64,000 nucleotides of DNA from Tomocerus qinae (GCA_020055645.1 CM034546.1:135677875-135741874), one strand, 5' to 3'; shown: positions 49,147 through 62,192, counted from the first letter of the stretch. Notes: generated from the sequence alone by a model not told the origin. Made by a program: numbers and translations.

Positions 49147-51648
49147 ATGATGGAATTCTTACAACTAAATGTCAAAATTAGCATTACTCTCATCCTAATA
49201 AATATAAATTCTACTCAATTAATCTGTAAGAATTTAGTAAGCGAAGTTGGCAACATAATCGGAAATTCACATATTAAAAAGCTTCAAGGTGAAGACACAA
49301 GAGCAAAGAACGATCTTGTCGTGTCATCACTAAAATTCAACCGTGTCGTGTCACAATCACAAATTTTAGAACAGAAGAAATTTACTTTCCATCTTAGAGT
49401 AGTTAGTCAGGTTAGGTTTTAATCTATATTACACTAAATTACACAATTTCTTTTAATTTAAGAAAGGCATCAAAAATAGAAATTTCTAGAAAAATAGACC
49501 AATCCTCCTAAATTAAAATGGCCACTTTACAAAATTTCCAAATTTTGACCAACTTTTTCCCGAAATTTACTACTATTACTACTATTACTAAATTTTCCCC
49601 CCGAAAACCTACGTCAACACAGCAACCAGATTGTTGAATATATTTTCGATGCCTGATTTAGAAGCAGTTAAAACATTAATTCTCTGATTTTCTTGGGATT
49701 TAACACTAACAATAAAATATTTTAATTTTAATTAATCTGGAAATAGCCCTTTTATACTACGCATTACACTCCTTTAACATATCAAGAAGTATCTGGTCAG
49801 TATATAATAACTGGAGGAATTGCTGGACAAGTTTTTCTTGATATGCAATATTTACTAAATTTTAGGTAAGCAAAAGTACAAGTAAGACAAGTATGTTTGA
49901 CATTTTAATAACAATATTATGTGCTTAATTAAACAGTAAGCATAAAAATTATTTGCTATTAGATTGCTATTTTGTATTTAGAAATTAAGAACTATATAAT
50001 TGTTATATAATAATCGGGAATTTATATTCAAATTTACAGTTACACGTTCAATCTTTCCGAATTAGCAATGTCGAAAAATCCTGATGGCACTGCTGGCGGA
50101 ATAGCAGATTTTTTAAAGCGAAACGAATCTGATATTATCATCGGCAATTATTACATTCTCTTGAATAGAGTAAAGTCTTTGTCGCCACTCCATCCTATTA
50201 ATACGCTAAGGTATGCCGTGAAAGATACTGAAATTATTTAATCGTATATATTTAACTATTTAAAATAAGTTAAAATCATGCAGTGAAATATTATTGAACA
50301 GAAAAAGTTTGTTAATTTTTTCAAAATAACACTTTCGTGATCTCAAATATTGTTTTGAATTCTTTTGAAATTTTAGGCAAACAGTATTTTTTATACAGCC
50401 CGAGTTCAGCAAGAAAAGAAATATTTTTGGTCCTGTATTTGATGACGATGTGTGGTTGTCCATAGCCATACTCTGGGCACTAATTGCTACCTCTGCCATT
50501 TTTATTGTGAAGTTAAAAGACGAAGAAATCTCTATTTACGACCTAATTGCAATCTTTTTTCATATTTTATTTCTTAAAAGTTAGTGTGTGGATTTAATTA
50601 CCGTATTGAAAATACGTACAAAATATGTAAAAATTTAAAACAAATAACGTTCATTTATAAAAGTCAAAAGATATCAGGATTATTATTTTTAAAGGTTATC
50701 GCTCACCCGAGAAAACTGCCTGTGGAATTGTATTTCTTTCGGCACTAGGATTTACTTTAATGACCATGGCATTTTATTCCGCTAGATTGATTGTAACTTT
50801 TAGTGTTCAACACAACTACATAAAATCTTTAGAAGATCTCGTTGCTCATAATTTCAAATTTTTAATGTCACCTGCAAGTTTGATATCTTACTTTTCCAAT
50901 TACAATCAGGTAATTTAACTGTTACTACTACGGTATTCAGTAACTACTGATTATCCTAATATTAAGAATCTTTGTCAAGAAAATGATTTGGCATAATTAT
51001 TTAGACAAGGCCTAATGGAGACATTCAAATAGGTCAACATTTAATAACTCCAAAACTATCACTAAATGGAGATGAAGATATAAAGATGCTAATGAGCGGA
51101 GGATATGCACTTTTTCAGACTGAAGATATTCAATTACCCGAAAAAGGCTCTCGACATGTATGCCAGAAAATATCGACTTTATTATCTAGGACTGATGCAC
51201 ATGCAATCGGATTTTTTGTGCAAAAGCAATATCGTTTTAGCTCATTGCTAAACCTAAGGTAATTAAATATATCTTCTTAGCATAGTATAACTTCCAAATG
51301 AAATACGATATAAAATATGCTTGCATTTGTGAAGTCTTCAGAAAAACTGTCTTTCTGCACGCCATTCAATGAAATTCAATAATAATGCCAGCTTTGATGT
51401 TTTGTAGTTTGCTAAAAGTTATTGAGAACGGTTTGAAACATCGGTACTGGAAATTGCACACTGAAAATACTTACAGCCAGTGCAAATTTCAACTGCACAC
51501 AGAAACATGGGGAAGAAGTCTTGGGTTTGGTGAATTGGGCATACTATTTTTTGTAGTTGCCTGTGGTACAGTTTTATCAATTTCACTGTTGTGTTTAGAA
51601 CTACTACTTAAATATTGTATAACTATACGCTTTAGGCATAATTATTAA
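49147..51648 (+). CDS. Ionotropic-receptor-like ligand-gated channel, copy 1
   Basis: Seven exons: 49147-49410, 49747-49865, 50040-50210, 50377-50579, 50695-50909, 51005-51258, 51408-51648; 488 residues. The order matches the iGluR fold without the large amino-terminal domain: S1 half (TGG at about 110-112, FLDMQYLLNF), M1 about 209-230, pore-loop region 231-259, M3 about 260-288 ending in FYSARLIVTF (the place of the SYTANLAAFLT motif), followed by KSLEDL, S2 half (GGYALFQTED), and M4 about 452-478. Insect ionotropic receptors share this short layout and act as chemosensory cation channels. The M3 motif is highly diverged, so this is a divergent IR, not a synaptic glutamate receptor. A tandem paralogue lies at 57752-60805. 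Confidence 0.85.
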
Positions 51649-52327
51649 CATATTTTTTATCAAAAAATATCTCCAAAAGTATTTTGAATTTGCAGGGTTG
51701 ATGTAGTGAAATAATAATTACATACTACAGGGTTAGTCATTTAAGACAGAATCGGATTTTTGAAAAGTGTCAATTAAAATATTGCTATCTTTTTCCATCT
51801 AATAAAAATTGGAACAGTGCTAATTGGATTTGTTAAAGAATGGTTGACATTTTGGAAGAATGATATGAAATTCTTACCGCATGAATAAGTGTCAAGATAA
51901 TTATGAATTAGGTCTTCGATAATTGTTCATTGGTGTCATGTGCAGGTATCAGGGAGCAAAAAAGGACCTATTTTACATTTTTTATAAAAAATGTAGAATT
52001 AAGTTTTTTTAAACCATCCTTTTTTGCGTTTTTACCTTTCTTGATGTAGCAGCAGGCCTCATTTACTTCCAATTTACATGTAAATAAAGCAAAAAAGTAT
52101 AAGGACTGCTTTTTAACTTTTTGTAAAAAAGGAGTACATTTTTGTTCCCTGGAAGGCATTACATGAATTACTGCGAATTCACCATTCGAATTTACAAACA
52201 AAACTAATTGTGAAAGTAAGTGTTTTCTTAGACTATAATGTTTTTAAAAAATATTAGGTACCTTTCGTAAAGGCACAGAGCCAAGTTTTTGTTAGAAAGT
52301 TGGACGCAATAATATTTGTAAGTGCAC
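51649..52327. other. Intergenic with a dispersed repeat
   Basis: Segment 51955-52145 belongs to the family also at 13391-13640 (GATGTAGCAGC, TTTACATGTAAATAA, AAGGACTGCTTTTT, GGAGTACATTTT). No gene seen. Confidence 0.6.
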
Positions 52328-52904
52328 TACCCAGGAAAAACAGAAAGATGGGTTTATAGCGGGATTTGTACGGGAACTCGGGAAATCACTGGGAAACTTC
52401 GATCAGAGGGAAAATTCTGTGGGAATTTGAGAATATTAATGGTGGAAATTCATTACTTTTCCTACACTGGAAACAACAAGTAACCATAGAGGGTTACATC
52501 CGGGATAATTTTTATTTCCCATATTGCATTTGATCTCCTTTTTAAATATCATTTCCCGTTGGAAAACCCAACTTAGTCTTTTAGGGAAGTATGTGGAGTA
52601 TTCGATCAAATACAGAGAAATTACCAAAGATAATCATACTGGGAATACATAGGGAACTTTTCAATATGGCTGCTGCTGTGCTGATAACGCTATAATGGGT
52701 AATAGCAGGGAAGTTTCCCACAACACTTCTGCACTCTCTACAAGTTCAACCTTCATTGCGCGTCGACTGTCATTTTACATTTTGTGCTCCGATGTCAACA
52801 GCGGATTGGTATTTTATTGCCAAGTTGTTTGTTTTTCACAACTGTAACTGACTATTGACGCGGCATATCATTTTACATTTTGTACTGTGTTTTCTGAATT
52901 AGTA

Positions 52905-54470
52905 ATGTTTTCAGTAGTTCATTTCATTGAAGAGGATACAGTTTCATTAGTACCAAAAACTTGGATTAACAATAACAATAAAACTTGCAAATGGCCACCA
53001 GTTCCAGCCAGGGACATTATTAGATTGTGTAAAGATCATAATCCAAAGTGGCCGTCATACAAAATACGGATTGTGCATAAATCAGGTAAGTTTGTAGTTT
53101 TCCTGAACAGTTGAAATATATATTATTCACAAATTAACGATTAACCTCAAGGATAGTATAGGCGTTACTTTTGAAAATTGGTTTCTTGTTAATTTATTTA
53201 ACAGTTGGATATGATGAAGGAAAACAACTGGAAAAGGAAGCAGCTGAAAAATCAACCCTAGAGACAAATGACGAGGCTACTACAACAAAAAAAACCAAGA
53301 AAAAACGAAAAGCCACTGCAGCAACTAAAAGGAAGGACAGTGAGCCAAAATCTACAAGTGAGGAATCAAAAAGTGGATCTAGCATCTCATCTTTGTCAAT
53401 AATCGATGAAAATCTGTCGCAATTTGGTGATATTTTTTCTTGCAATGGTTTGTAGAATATTTGTTTTTTAAACATATCATTGGTGGCATTTTATAAAAAA
53501 TATCCACAGTTTGAACTAAAAATATTACTTTTAGAAATCAATGACGCTAATGACTTAAATTTTGACAACCCGGATGTCAGCAACATTAGACATAGTCAGG
53601 GTCTCATACCAAATGATAATGCTGGGACATTTGTACTTGTTTCCGAAGAAACTATCAAGCAGCTTTCGTCAACGGTGGATTCGTTAGTTAAAAGACAAAA
53701 AGGTAATGGTTGTAAATTATAGTAACTTATTAATATTCTTTAATAATTCAATGCAAAAGGATAAAATGCTATTTCAGAGTTTGAGACAACTATTGTAAAA
53801 AAGTTGGAAGAAATAAAATCGGACATCCAAGATATTTTACAACTCCGTGGATCCGGCCAAATTACTTCCAACGCGACTGCAGTTCCATTTCTTTTGCCCT
53901 TAGCTTCAATTACTGACTTGGAAGCTTTAGAAGGATGGATAGCACAGCCTGTTCATAAAGAAGCATTGGTAAACTAATTTAAACATTTATTTTTAGGTTA
54001 ACCTTTTTTTAAAAAGTCTATAATCTTGATAAAGGAAATTTAAACTTCCAGATAACATTGTTGGGGTCTAAAGGGGGTAAAAATGCATCAAAAATTGTCG
54101 GAAAAATATTGCGAAGTTTACTGTCAGTAGACATTTCCAAAAACATCAACTTTACAGGTCGAGGACCAAACAAAAAATCAGCTTTCATGAAATTTTCACT
54201 CACCATTGAAGCCATTTCAGGTATCATTACCATTACTCTAACTAACAATTAATAACAATAGACATTATAAACACTTGTTTAAAATTGCAATAACTGATAA
54301 CTGATTATTTAATAGAAGCCACCCGAAGAAACGCAGTAGCAGCTGCAGCCACTGATTATGAAATAAAACAAGGCATTTTAACATTTTTGCAAAATGCGCG
54401 GGATCTAGAAGGAGGTCGTCGTCAACGGGAAAGCCATGACATCCTACCGAAGCAAACGAAGGAGGATTAA
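52905..54470 (+). CDS. DUF4806-domain protein of the transposon
   Basis: Six exons: 52905-53085, 53205-53447, 53535-53702, 53778-53968, 54052-54220, 54316-54470; 368 residues, all junctions GT-AG and in frame. The N-terminal 60 residues (W...CKWPP..AR, W..YKIRI) resemble the domain found at the front of many DUF4806 proteins. A Lys/Ser/Thr-rich basic linker (KKTKKKRKA) could be a nuclear signal. The DUF4806 domain covers about residues 240-330 (PLASITDLEALEGWI, GGKNASKIVGKILRSLLS, FTGRG..K.AF). Such proteins are often encoded next to transposases and may be accessory factors. Its last exon overlaps the transposase start by 35 nt in another frame. No disruption is visible. Confidence 0.82.
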
Positions 54471-56570
54471 TGAAGAAGTAGCAAAAACATTAGACGAATT
54501 AAATGTCTCTGCTCCTTTGCAAATTAGTGTACAAGATTGTGGCAATAGTTATGACTTTAAACGTGCAGATCCTATTCCTATTTTAAGTTGTAGTTCTAGT
54601 GATTCTGTAGTAAATGGCGGTAGTTCTATTAATTATGAAGTAATTGACATTGCTTCCAGTAATTCTATAGTAAATTGTAATGGTGGTAGTGGTATTAGTG
54701 ATAATTTAGGGATATCTAGCATTTGTGGCCAGAAGGAATTAAATGTGACTTGTGTAGGTTACAATAATAGTTTAAGTACTGGGTGCGGTAGTGTTGAAGG
54801 TGGCAACTTAGAGCAAAGTTACAGTTTATCAAAATCATTAGCCAATTGGAGTATCAGACATAACATTACCTTAGCCGCCCTTTCAGATTTATTGGTAACC
54901 GTTAGGCCATTTATAAATTCGTCTGAAAATTTACCAAAATGTGCCCAAACTCTTCTTCAAACACCTCGATCTGTTCAGACTTGTAAAATTGGCGGTGGTA
55001 GATTTTATTATTTTGGTGTTAGAAGTCAGTTAGAATTAGAAGTTAAGAAAGGTACAAAAACGTGTCACTTTCCTATTGTAAAAATTATATCTCGCAATTA
55101 TCCAGAAAATTCTCTTCTCACATTAACCATTAGTACCGATGGAATCCCTATATGCAAAAGCAGTAACATTCAGATGTGGCCAATATTGTTCAAGCTTGAT
55201 CAAGCAATACAACCACGACCTCTACTAGCAGCACTCTATTGTGGTGAGAGCAAGCCTAGTTGCTTGTCAGAGTATTTAGATCCGTTTATTACGGAAATGA
55301 AAGTTTTGGAGTCGGGGTTTATTATAAACGATTTTAAATATTTTGTAAGAATTAGTTCTATTGTGGCAGACGCTCCAGCGCGGAGCTTTATTAAATGTAT
55401 TAAGGGTCACGGAGCTTACCACGGTTGCGAACGATGTGTGGATGAGGGAGAATATGATGGTAGAGTCATTTTTACAAATTTAAATTCTACTTTAAGAACA
55501 AATAATTCATTTTCTGATATGGTGGATTGTGACCATCATCTTTCTGAATCACCTTTTTCACGGTTACAGGTAGGGCTGGTTTCCCAAGTTGTATTAGACT
55601 ATATGCATTTGATCTGTTTGGGTGTAATGAGAAAGCTACTGCATATATGGTTGTCAGGTCCTTTAAAAACAAGACTCCCAGCAGCAAAAGTTAAAATAAT
55701 GTCCCACTATTTAGTAATGGTTTCTAAATTCATTCCTGAAGAGTTTTCTAGAAAACCTAGGTCACTAACAGATATAAACCGATACAAGGCGACAGAGTTC
55801 CGTCAGTTCTTGCTCTATACTGGGCCTTGTATATTACAGAATATTTTACCAAAAAATTGTACAAGCACTTCTTATTACTCCACTCGGCTACTATGATTTT
55901 ATTATCTAACAAATGTGACACAGATCATTGGAATGGTATAGCCAAAAAGTTGCTACTAAAATTTGTGTTACAAATGAAGACATACTATGGCCAAATAATG
56001 CTAGTTTATAATTTACATTCTTTAATACATATAGCGGATGATGCAAAAAACTTTGGAAGTTTGGATAATATCAGTGCCTTCCCCTTTGAAAATTTTTTAC
56101 AGCATATAAAAAAACTTGTCAGAGGTCAAAAATTACACTTAGAGCAAGTGGTAAAAAGAGTGCACGAAATAGAACTCAATGGTTTAAGCAAACCCACTTT
56201 GTGTAAGTTGGGACCTATCAAAGTAAAAAGTAATATTTGCCAAAAATATTACACTGATAAGTTTTTGATATCAAGCAACAAGGGGAATAATTGTTTCATT
56301 TCAATTGATGGTAATATAGTTCTGGTACGTAAAATATTTGTAAATATTACTGATGAACCCTATGTTGAAGTGCAAGAATTTTCTAAAAAATCTCGTCTCA
56401 AAAACTATCCTTTTAAGAGTGAATTGTTGCTAGTTTCCGTAGTGTCTGAAAATTTTTTGCCTGTTAAACGTCTTAAAATTTGCGATTTGCTGTACAAGTG
56501 TGTTATTTTGCCATCTCATATTGAGTCAAAAACATTTCTATGCTTTCCGATGGTACATTTTTTAAAATAA
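54436..56570 (+). pseudogene. CACTA/TNP2-like transposase, frameshifted
   Basis: The first frame runs 54436-55896 (486 codons) and the family text continues in a second frame through 56570. The break is at the run of six A bases at 55851-55856, which is one base short of keeping frame; after it the first frame reads only CTSTSYYSTRLL then stops, whereas the second frame continues with KLYKHFLLLH and ends near PFENFLQ...LVRG...QVVKRVHE. Recognisable blocks are GHGAYHGCERC, VVLDYMHLICLGV, RYKATEFRQFLLYTGP, NLHSLIHIADDAKNFG and SAFPFENF, seen in many invertebrate transposases of this kind. An assembly error is the alternative explanation. The N-terminal 140 residues are Ser/Asn-rich and poorly conserved. 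Confidence 0.82.
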
Positions 56571-57196
56571 GATAAAAAAGTTTATAGTAAATACTAAAAT
56601 TTGTAATGCACTTAGTAAGCTAGTTATTGTCATTGTTAGTATTATTTATAATATTAGAATATTAGTGTAGGTTGGATTGGGTTGACATGTTAAAATATAA
56701 ATATATGCCCGATAATCTGATACAGGAATAAAATTGGTACGTTTTTCTGTCAATAAAATGAAATTTGTTGTTGTATTTGTAAAATTGATTTTGAATGTCA
56801 CGTGGGTTTTTAAGTGGGGTAAATACTTGTGGGGATACAATAGGTTTAACATTAAAATAACGACCATATTTTTATCTGAGGCCCAAGCATATTTCATTAG
56901 GGATACGTATGGGAACACAGAAAATACCCTTCCTGGCACCCATGAATTACCCGATAGGGATTAGTGTGGGAATACATAAAATACCCATCCTGGCACCCAT
57001 ATATTACCCGTTAGGGACTTGTGTGGGAATATAGTAGTGCAAAAACGTTTTTTTCAGGCAGAGAATACCAGAGGGAAATGCTCGTATTCCCAGAATGGGT
57101 TCCGGCATGGGATGGTCTGCCATTTCCCACCAGGGTTCGGCTGAATTTTCCCTGTTGGGTTACCTATTGTTTCCCTTAGACTGTTTTTCCTGGGTA

Positions 57197-57751
57197 ACTA
57201 TGTTGTATAAGTTGAAAGCTTATTAAAATTGCATGCTTCAGAGAGATTGAATTGACACTTTTAGGCTTCAACCTTCATTCCCTAAGTGGACTTTCTGTAG
57301 CAGAAAGTGAAAGGTACTTTATTGCATTGTGAGTGGTGAATATTATCAAAGTTGTATTGAGAAGGAAGCATTCGGAACAATGCAATCATGATATCCAAGA
57401 AAAAGAGCTTTTCTAAATCGATTTATACTATACTTTAACTTTATGACTTGATAAACCTATTCTTTTTACATTGTCTTTGAATTTGACCTCAATTGCTCTC
57501 AAATAGTTCGAAACAAATCGAATTAAATTGTAGGCCATGTAGCTATGATGTAATAATTCAACATTTGGTACTGGATAATCAAATAGTTAACATACAGTTG
57601 TCTGGATGTCTGGATATGAATAATATTTACATATAAGTTAATTGTAATTATTACATTTACGTTTGGAATTTTTTTATAGTTTAATACAGCATTTAGTACT
57701 TTCTGTTTGTTTTTCTCTGATCAACAAGTTGTGTGGGATTACAATGAAACA
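57197..57751. other. Intergenic, upstream of IR-like copy 2
   Basis: No gene seen. It holds the presumed promoter of the second IR-like gene; no clear TATA box. Confidence 0.45.
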
Positions 57752-60700
57752 ATGAAAGCATTCTCATTAGTATCATTAAATATAGCTTTATTTATTGTTA
57801 ACATAAATTCTACATTATTATTTAACCAGAAATGGAGCTTAATAAACCATGTGAACTTTTCAGAGTTTTTTTATTTTGAAAATTATCAATTTCATAATAT
57901 TTCGCCATTTTCCGTGCAACCCATAGATTCTTCTGCTAAGGGTAATATACCTTTTCAACTACGGGTAATAGCTCAGGTTATATTTTAACTGCAAACCAAT
58001 TTTCTATATTCATTTTTAGCATTATAGAGAGTATAAAAATTTATAATGTTGTCCTAAATAGTTCGTTAACTCAACATACAGTTCTTTTACTTACAAAGAG
58101 GACAATGGCAAATTCATATTGACTGGCGGATTGACCGGAAAGATTTTTCTTGATATGCAATACATTTTGAATTTTAGGTACCTATCAATATCTAATCATT
58201 AAAATTATCCTATGCCTTACCGTGATCTTATATCTATACGTAATATTGATTTGTGTCTTGTTTAAATAGTTACATCTTAACCATTACCGAATTAGAAATG
58301 ACAAAAAATGCTGATGACACTCCTGGAGGGATAGCAGATTACTTATCAAGAAAAGAATCTGATCTTGTCATGGGAAATTATAACATTCTTGTGCACAGAG
58401 TAAAAACTTTGGCTGCCTTACATCCATTTATCGTTATTAGGTAAGTTTCGTTAAGTTTTAATTGTATTAGGTAATTTGGATTGAAGTAAGGCAGTGGTTG
58501 AACAAATACCTATCAAATTTATTGTTTTATTTGCTATTTAATGTGTCCCTAAAATAATTTAAAAGTCCCTGAAAAATAATTGAGAAGGTCAATTGCTGAC
58601 TATGTCCCTTCGTTTATTTAATGGGTCCCTATGGAATTATTTAATAAGTCCCTAAAAATGCTGAAATGGTACATGGACCAATTAGTGAGGTGTTGTCAAC
58701 ATAAATTCACACAGGTAGAGTTTATTATATCTAATACCTCTCATTTATCTCCAACTCACTGCACAATTAAAATATTGACGTGTCTTCAGTTCTATTACTT
58801 CTCAACTAACATAAATAGCTCCGAGACAGACCCAGCGATATTTCAAAATTTTGCTCAAAAAGGTTAGATTGGACTTTGTTGGAAAAATACGAGAGCTAAG
58901 AAGAATCTAATTAAAATAATGACATTAAGAGGTATTTGTGTAACCTCTACCTTACTTGGTTCCCAAAATTTAGTTTTCGATGAAGGGGTTATATTTTTAT
59001 TTTTCCAACAAGTGTTCAATTCCACCTTTCAAAAAAATTATTTGAAGCGAAAAAAGAAATTAAAACACTTAAGATCTTACACCAACTTCCAGAATGTGTA
59101 TATGTTCTGTTCCAAATGCGGGCAACTAAGGGCTAGGAAGGCCCTAATTCGTCAATGAATGAATGATTTGTTTTGGATACTTATGGCTTAATGATTTACT
59201 TACAAAATTGATATACTAGTACTTATTGTATAGAATTACCATGATAATGATTACACCGGTAATGACATAGACACAACCTAACTTTCACTATTTTATGTAA
59301 GTAACACAACTATTTGTCCATGTACCATTTCAGCATTTGCAGGGACTTTTTAAATAATTTCATAAGGACCCATTAATTAAACGAAGGGACAAAGTCAGCA
59401 ATTGACGTTTCAATTGTTTTTCAGGGACTTTTAATTTTTTCAGGGATCCATTAAATATATCCCTTGTTTTAATTACGTTAGGTCCCTCGAAAGCGGGTCC
59501 TTGTATGCCCTGTGTATTTCATAGCGCCATTTTTAAAATGTGCCACAACTGTCTTACTTCAACCCTTTGGATTATAAAAATAATTCTTTACTTTATTGAC
59601 AATTTCAGGCAAACGGTATTTTTTATACAACCAGAATTCAGTAACAAGAACATCTTTGGATCTGTATTTGATGAGGAGGTATGGCTGTCAATAGCCTCGC
59701 TCTGGGTCTTAATTACCATTACAGCCACTTCTATTGTATTAGTAAGGAAAGAAGAAATCTCCATTTACGATTTGCTGGCAATCATTTTTCAGATATTATG
59801 TCTCAAAAGTTAGAAATGAATTAACACAAACCTCATTTAAAAACTTTTCATGACTTTTTAATATACAATTCTAAATTCCAACACAGGTTTCCGCAAACCT
59901 GAGAGAACGGCTTGTGGAATTGTATTTATTTCAGCTCTAGGGTTATCCTTGATGACGACAACATTTTATTCTTCAAGACTGATTGTTACTTTTCGTGTGA
60001 AGTACAATTACATCAGATCTTTGGAAGACTTAATTACTCATAATTTCATATTTTTAATGGGAACAGAGAATTTAAGATCTTATTTCTCCAACTACAATCA
60101 GGTTAGCTATCATTTAAGTCTGTATTAAAATACTATGTCTTATTAGTATTGTTAGAAAAAGGTAAAATATGATAACCATCATAAAAATGTTTTTTGATTC
60201 AGACTAGACCTAATGGGGACATTGAGCTAGGTCAGCATGTGATAACTCCGAAAATATCAATTAATAGGCCAGAAAATTATATGATGCTGATGAATGGAGG
60301 ATATGCACTTTTTCAGAGTGAAGATAATGACTTGCCTGCAATAGATTCACAGAAAGAGTCAATTTGTTCGAAGATATCTTCAATATTATCCAGGACTGAG
60401 ACACAAGCTGGTGGATATTTTGTGCAACAGAAATCTCGGTACAGATCAATTTTAAATGTAAGGTGGGTGATTATGGCCGAGATGTAACTTGCAACTTTTA
60501 CTGCGTGGAATGTTTTTTCGTGCTAAATGCAATCACTTAATATTTATAAAAACTTTTAAAATTGATTCAGCAGTTTATTAAAAATTATGGAAGGAGGGAT
60601 GTTGCATCGCTATACGAAAATAAACAGTAAAAACACCTTCGGCCAGTGTAAATTTCATCCGAAATCACAAATGGGGGACAGGAGCCTTGGGTTAAATGAA

Positions 60701-60805
60701 TTAGGTGTACTTATTTTCACAGCTGCTTGTGGTATCGTAGCTTCCATTTTGATATTAACTTTAGAATTATTACTTAAATGCAGGCATGGAGACATTGTCT
60801 ATTAA
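57752..60805 (+). CDS. Ionotropic-receptor-like ligand-gated channel, copy 2
   Basis: Seven exons with the same phases as copy 1: 57752-57976, 58062-58177, 58270-58440, 59609-59808, 59887-60101, 60203-60462, 60571-60805; 473 residues. The start aligns with copy 1 (NINST shared at residues 21-25). S1 (TGGLTGKIFLDMQYILNF), M1 (DEEVWLSIASLWVL...), M3 (FYSSRLIVTF...RSLEDL), S2 (GGYALFQSED) and M4 (LGVLIFTAACGIVASILIL) are all present. The first exon is most diverged. Intron 3 is 1168 bp against 166 bp in copy 1 because of a palindromic insertion. A divergent chemosensory-type IR; ligand unknown. Confidence 0.85.
58536..59455. mobile_element. Foldback element in intron 3 of IR-like copy 2
   Basis: About 110-bp inverted arms contain repeated AGTCCCT/AGGGACT motifs: GTCAATTGCTGACTATGTCC on the left mirrors GGACAAAGTCAGCAATTGAC on the right. 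The core of about 680 bp has no convincing coding sequence. Absent from copy 1. Confidence 0.82.
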
Positions 60806-62112
60806 ATCAGTCAAACTATTCTCCGTAGCTAAAACATAGAATAAAAGTATTCTTTGAAGTTTTAAAATTGTATTTAAACAATAGTTCTTAAATTTGGCCT
60901 AAAATTGGTAGCTATATGTTATACTAAAGTGTATTCAATATTTTAAAATATAAATGCCTTAGCAGGCTGAAAATCAAAGAAACGTCTTGGTAAGTTATTT
61001 AGGGAAATTTTGTAATTAAATTTTTGAGGTCCCAACTTCCTACTATTTATTGGCTACCAAAAATATTTATTATAGAAAATTCGAAGCCCTTTTTAAAAAT
61101 ACATTTCACAATGTGTACTCACTTTATTATAACTCCGATTTGTAAGTCTGTGTCCAACTAATACAACTTTGAGTTCTGTTGGTTATTTCCTATATTGCCA
61201 ATATACATACGTAATATACGGCGAGAGTGCTTATTTGATAATTAAAATGCAAATGCGTTTTCAAGTATATTTAATTGTCATCCGCAACAAGCAAAAACTA
61301 GATAATGCTAGAATTTCCATTTTATGGCTATGGCAAGTTGGTAACTGTATAATGATTAGTATTACGTGGAAACGGCGAATACACACAAATTGAGTCTTAA
61401 AATTAAAGTTCGTACTTGGAAGTACCAAATAGATACGTTTTTCGAATATAAAAATGACCTAGATTTTATTATGATAGACCGTCACTAGACATGGAGTTGC
61501 AACAAACAAAAATATCAATTGAGATGCGCGTATGTTAGGAAGAATGTTGAAAATCATTTGAAGACGTCTCCAGTTGTGAGGTAGCATGTGACATGTTTGT
61601 AAACAAGTAATTAAGTCTAACTATCCTGTACAAGCTTGTAAAACTTAATTAGCCATTTAGTTTCTGTCATTTCATAACGAAAAGTATTTATGAATGAGTA
61701 ACGCATACTAATTAACATTTGCATTGCATATAGACTTTTGAGAGAATTTTGAGATGCATTTATGCAAACAGTTAATTATACCTTATTCTATTGCATCTTC
61801 TGATTTCATTCATAATTACTTTAAATTAAAAACGTTGGGATTCTCTTAACTGGACTTTCTTAACTATCTTAACCTTGCTCTATTTTCAAAATCTCCAATA
61901 ATGCGATGCATTTGCAAAGAAAATATGCCGCATTTGAGCCAGACTGTAAGTAAAAATGCTAATCTAACTGACTGTTAGGATGTTATGCAATTAACCTTTT
62001 CGGTAACAACACTTTGGATGCAAATGCAACGAAAACGAAAGGACAGTTTCGTTTTCCATTAGGAAAGGTAACATTTTAAAATATTCTGAAAAAAGAGAAC
62101 TGGGTCTGGCGC
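60806..62112. other. Intergenic, no gene seen
   Basis: AT-rich spacer between the IR-like pair and the Gly/Ser-rich gene; neither coding exons nor repeats could be supported. Confidence 0.5.
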
Positions 62113-62121
62113 TTTAAAAGG
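62113..62121 (+). promoter_or_regulatory. TATA box of the Gly/Ser-rich gene
   Basis: TTTAAAAGG lies about 32 bp upstream of a TCATTCA initiator-like sequence (62145-62151) and about 80 bp upstream of the ATG, the normal core-promoter spacing. Confidence 0.8.
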
Positions 62122-62192
62122 CGAACAGATCTCCACAGAAATCATCATTCACTCACAACTCATTCTCCCATTCACTTCTACCAATCAGCAAA

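Larger units (their letters stand above)
52328..57196 (+). mobile_element. DNA transposon, CACTA/TNP2-like, about 4.9 kb
   Basis: The termini are TACCCAGGAAAAACAG at 52328 and its exact reverse complement ending at 57196. Subterminal regions on both sides are rich in GGGAAA/TTTCCC strings, as in CACTA elements. Two plus-strand genes lie inside: a DUF4806 protein and a transposase. The left terminus can be read as CACTACCC from 52325, but the right end does not mirror CAC. With CCCAGG ends, TA flanks both sides as a 2-bp duplication. It lies between two IR-like genes without interrupting an exon. Confidence 0.82.

Noticed and set aside
49147-51648. Assignment as a classical AMPA/kainate/NMDA receptor
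   Set aside because: No large amino-terminal domain, and the M3 gate motif has diverged; ionotropic-receptor-like is the safer label.
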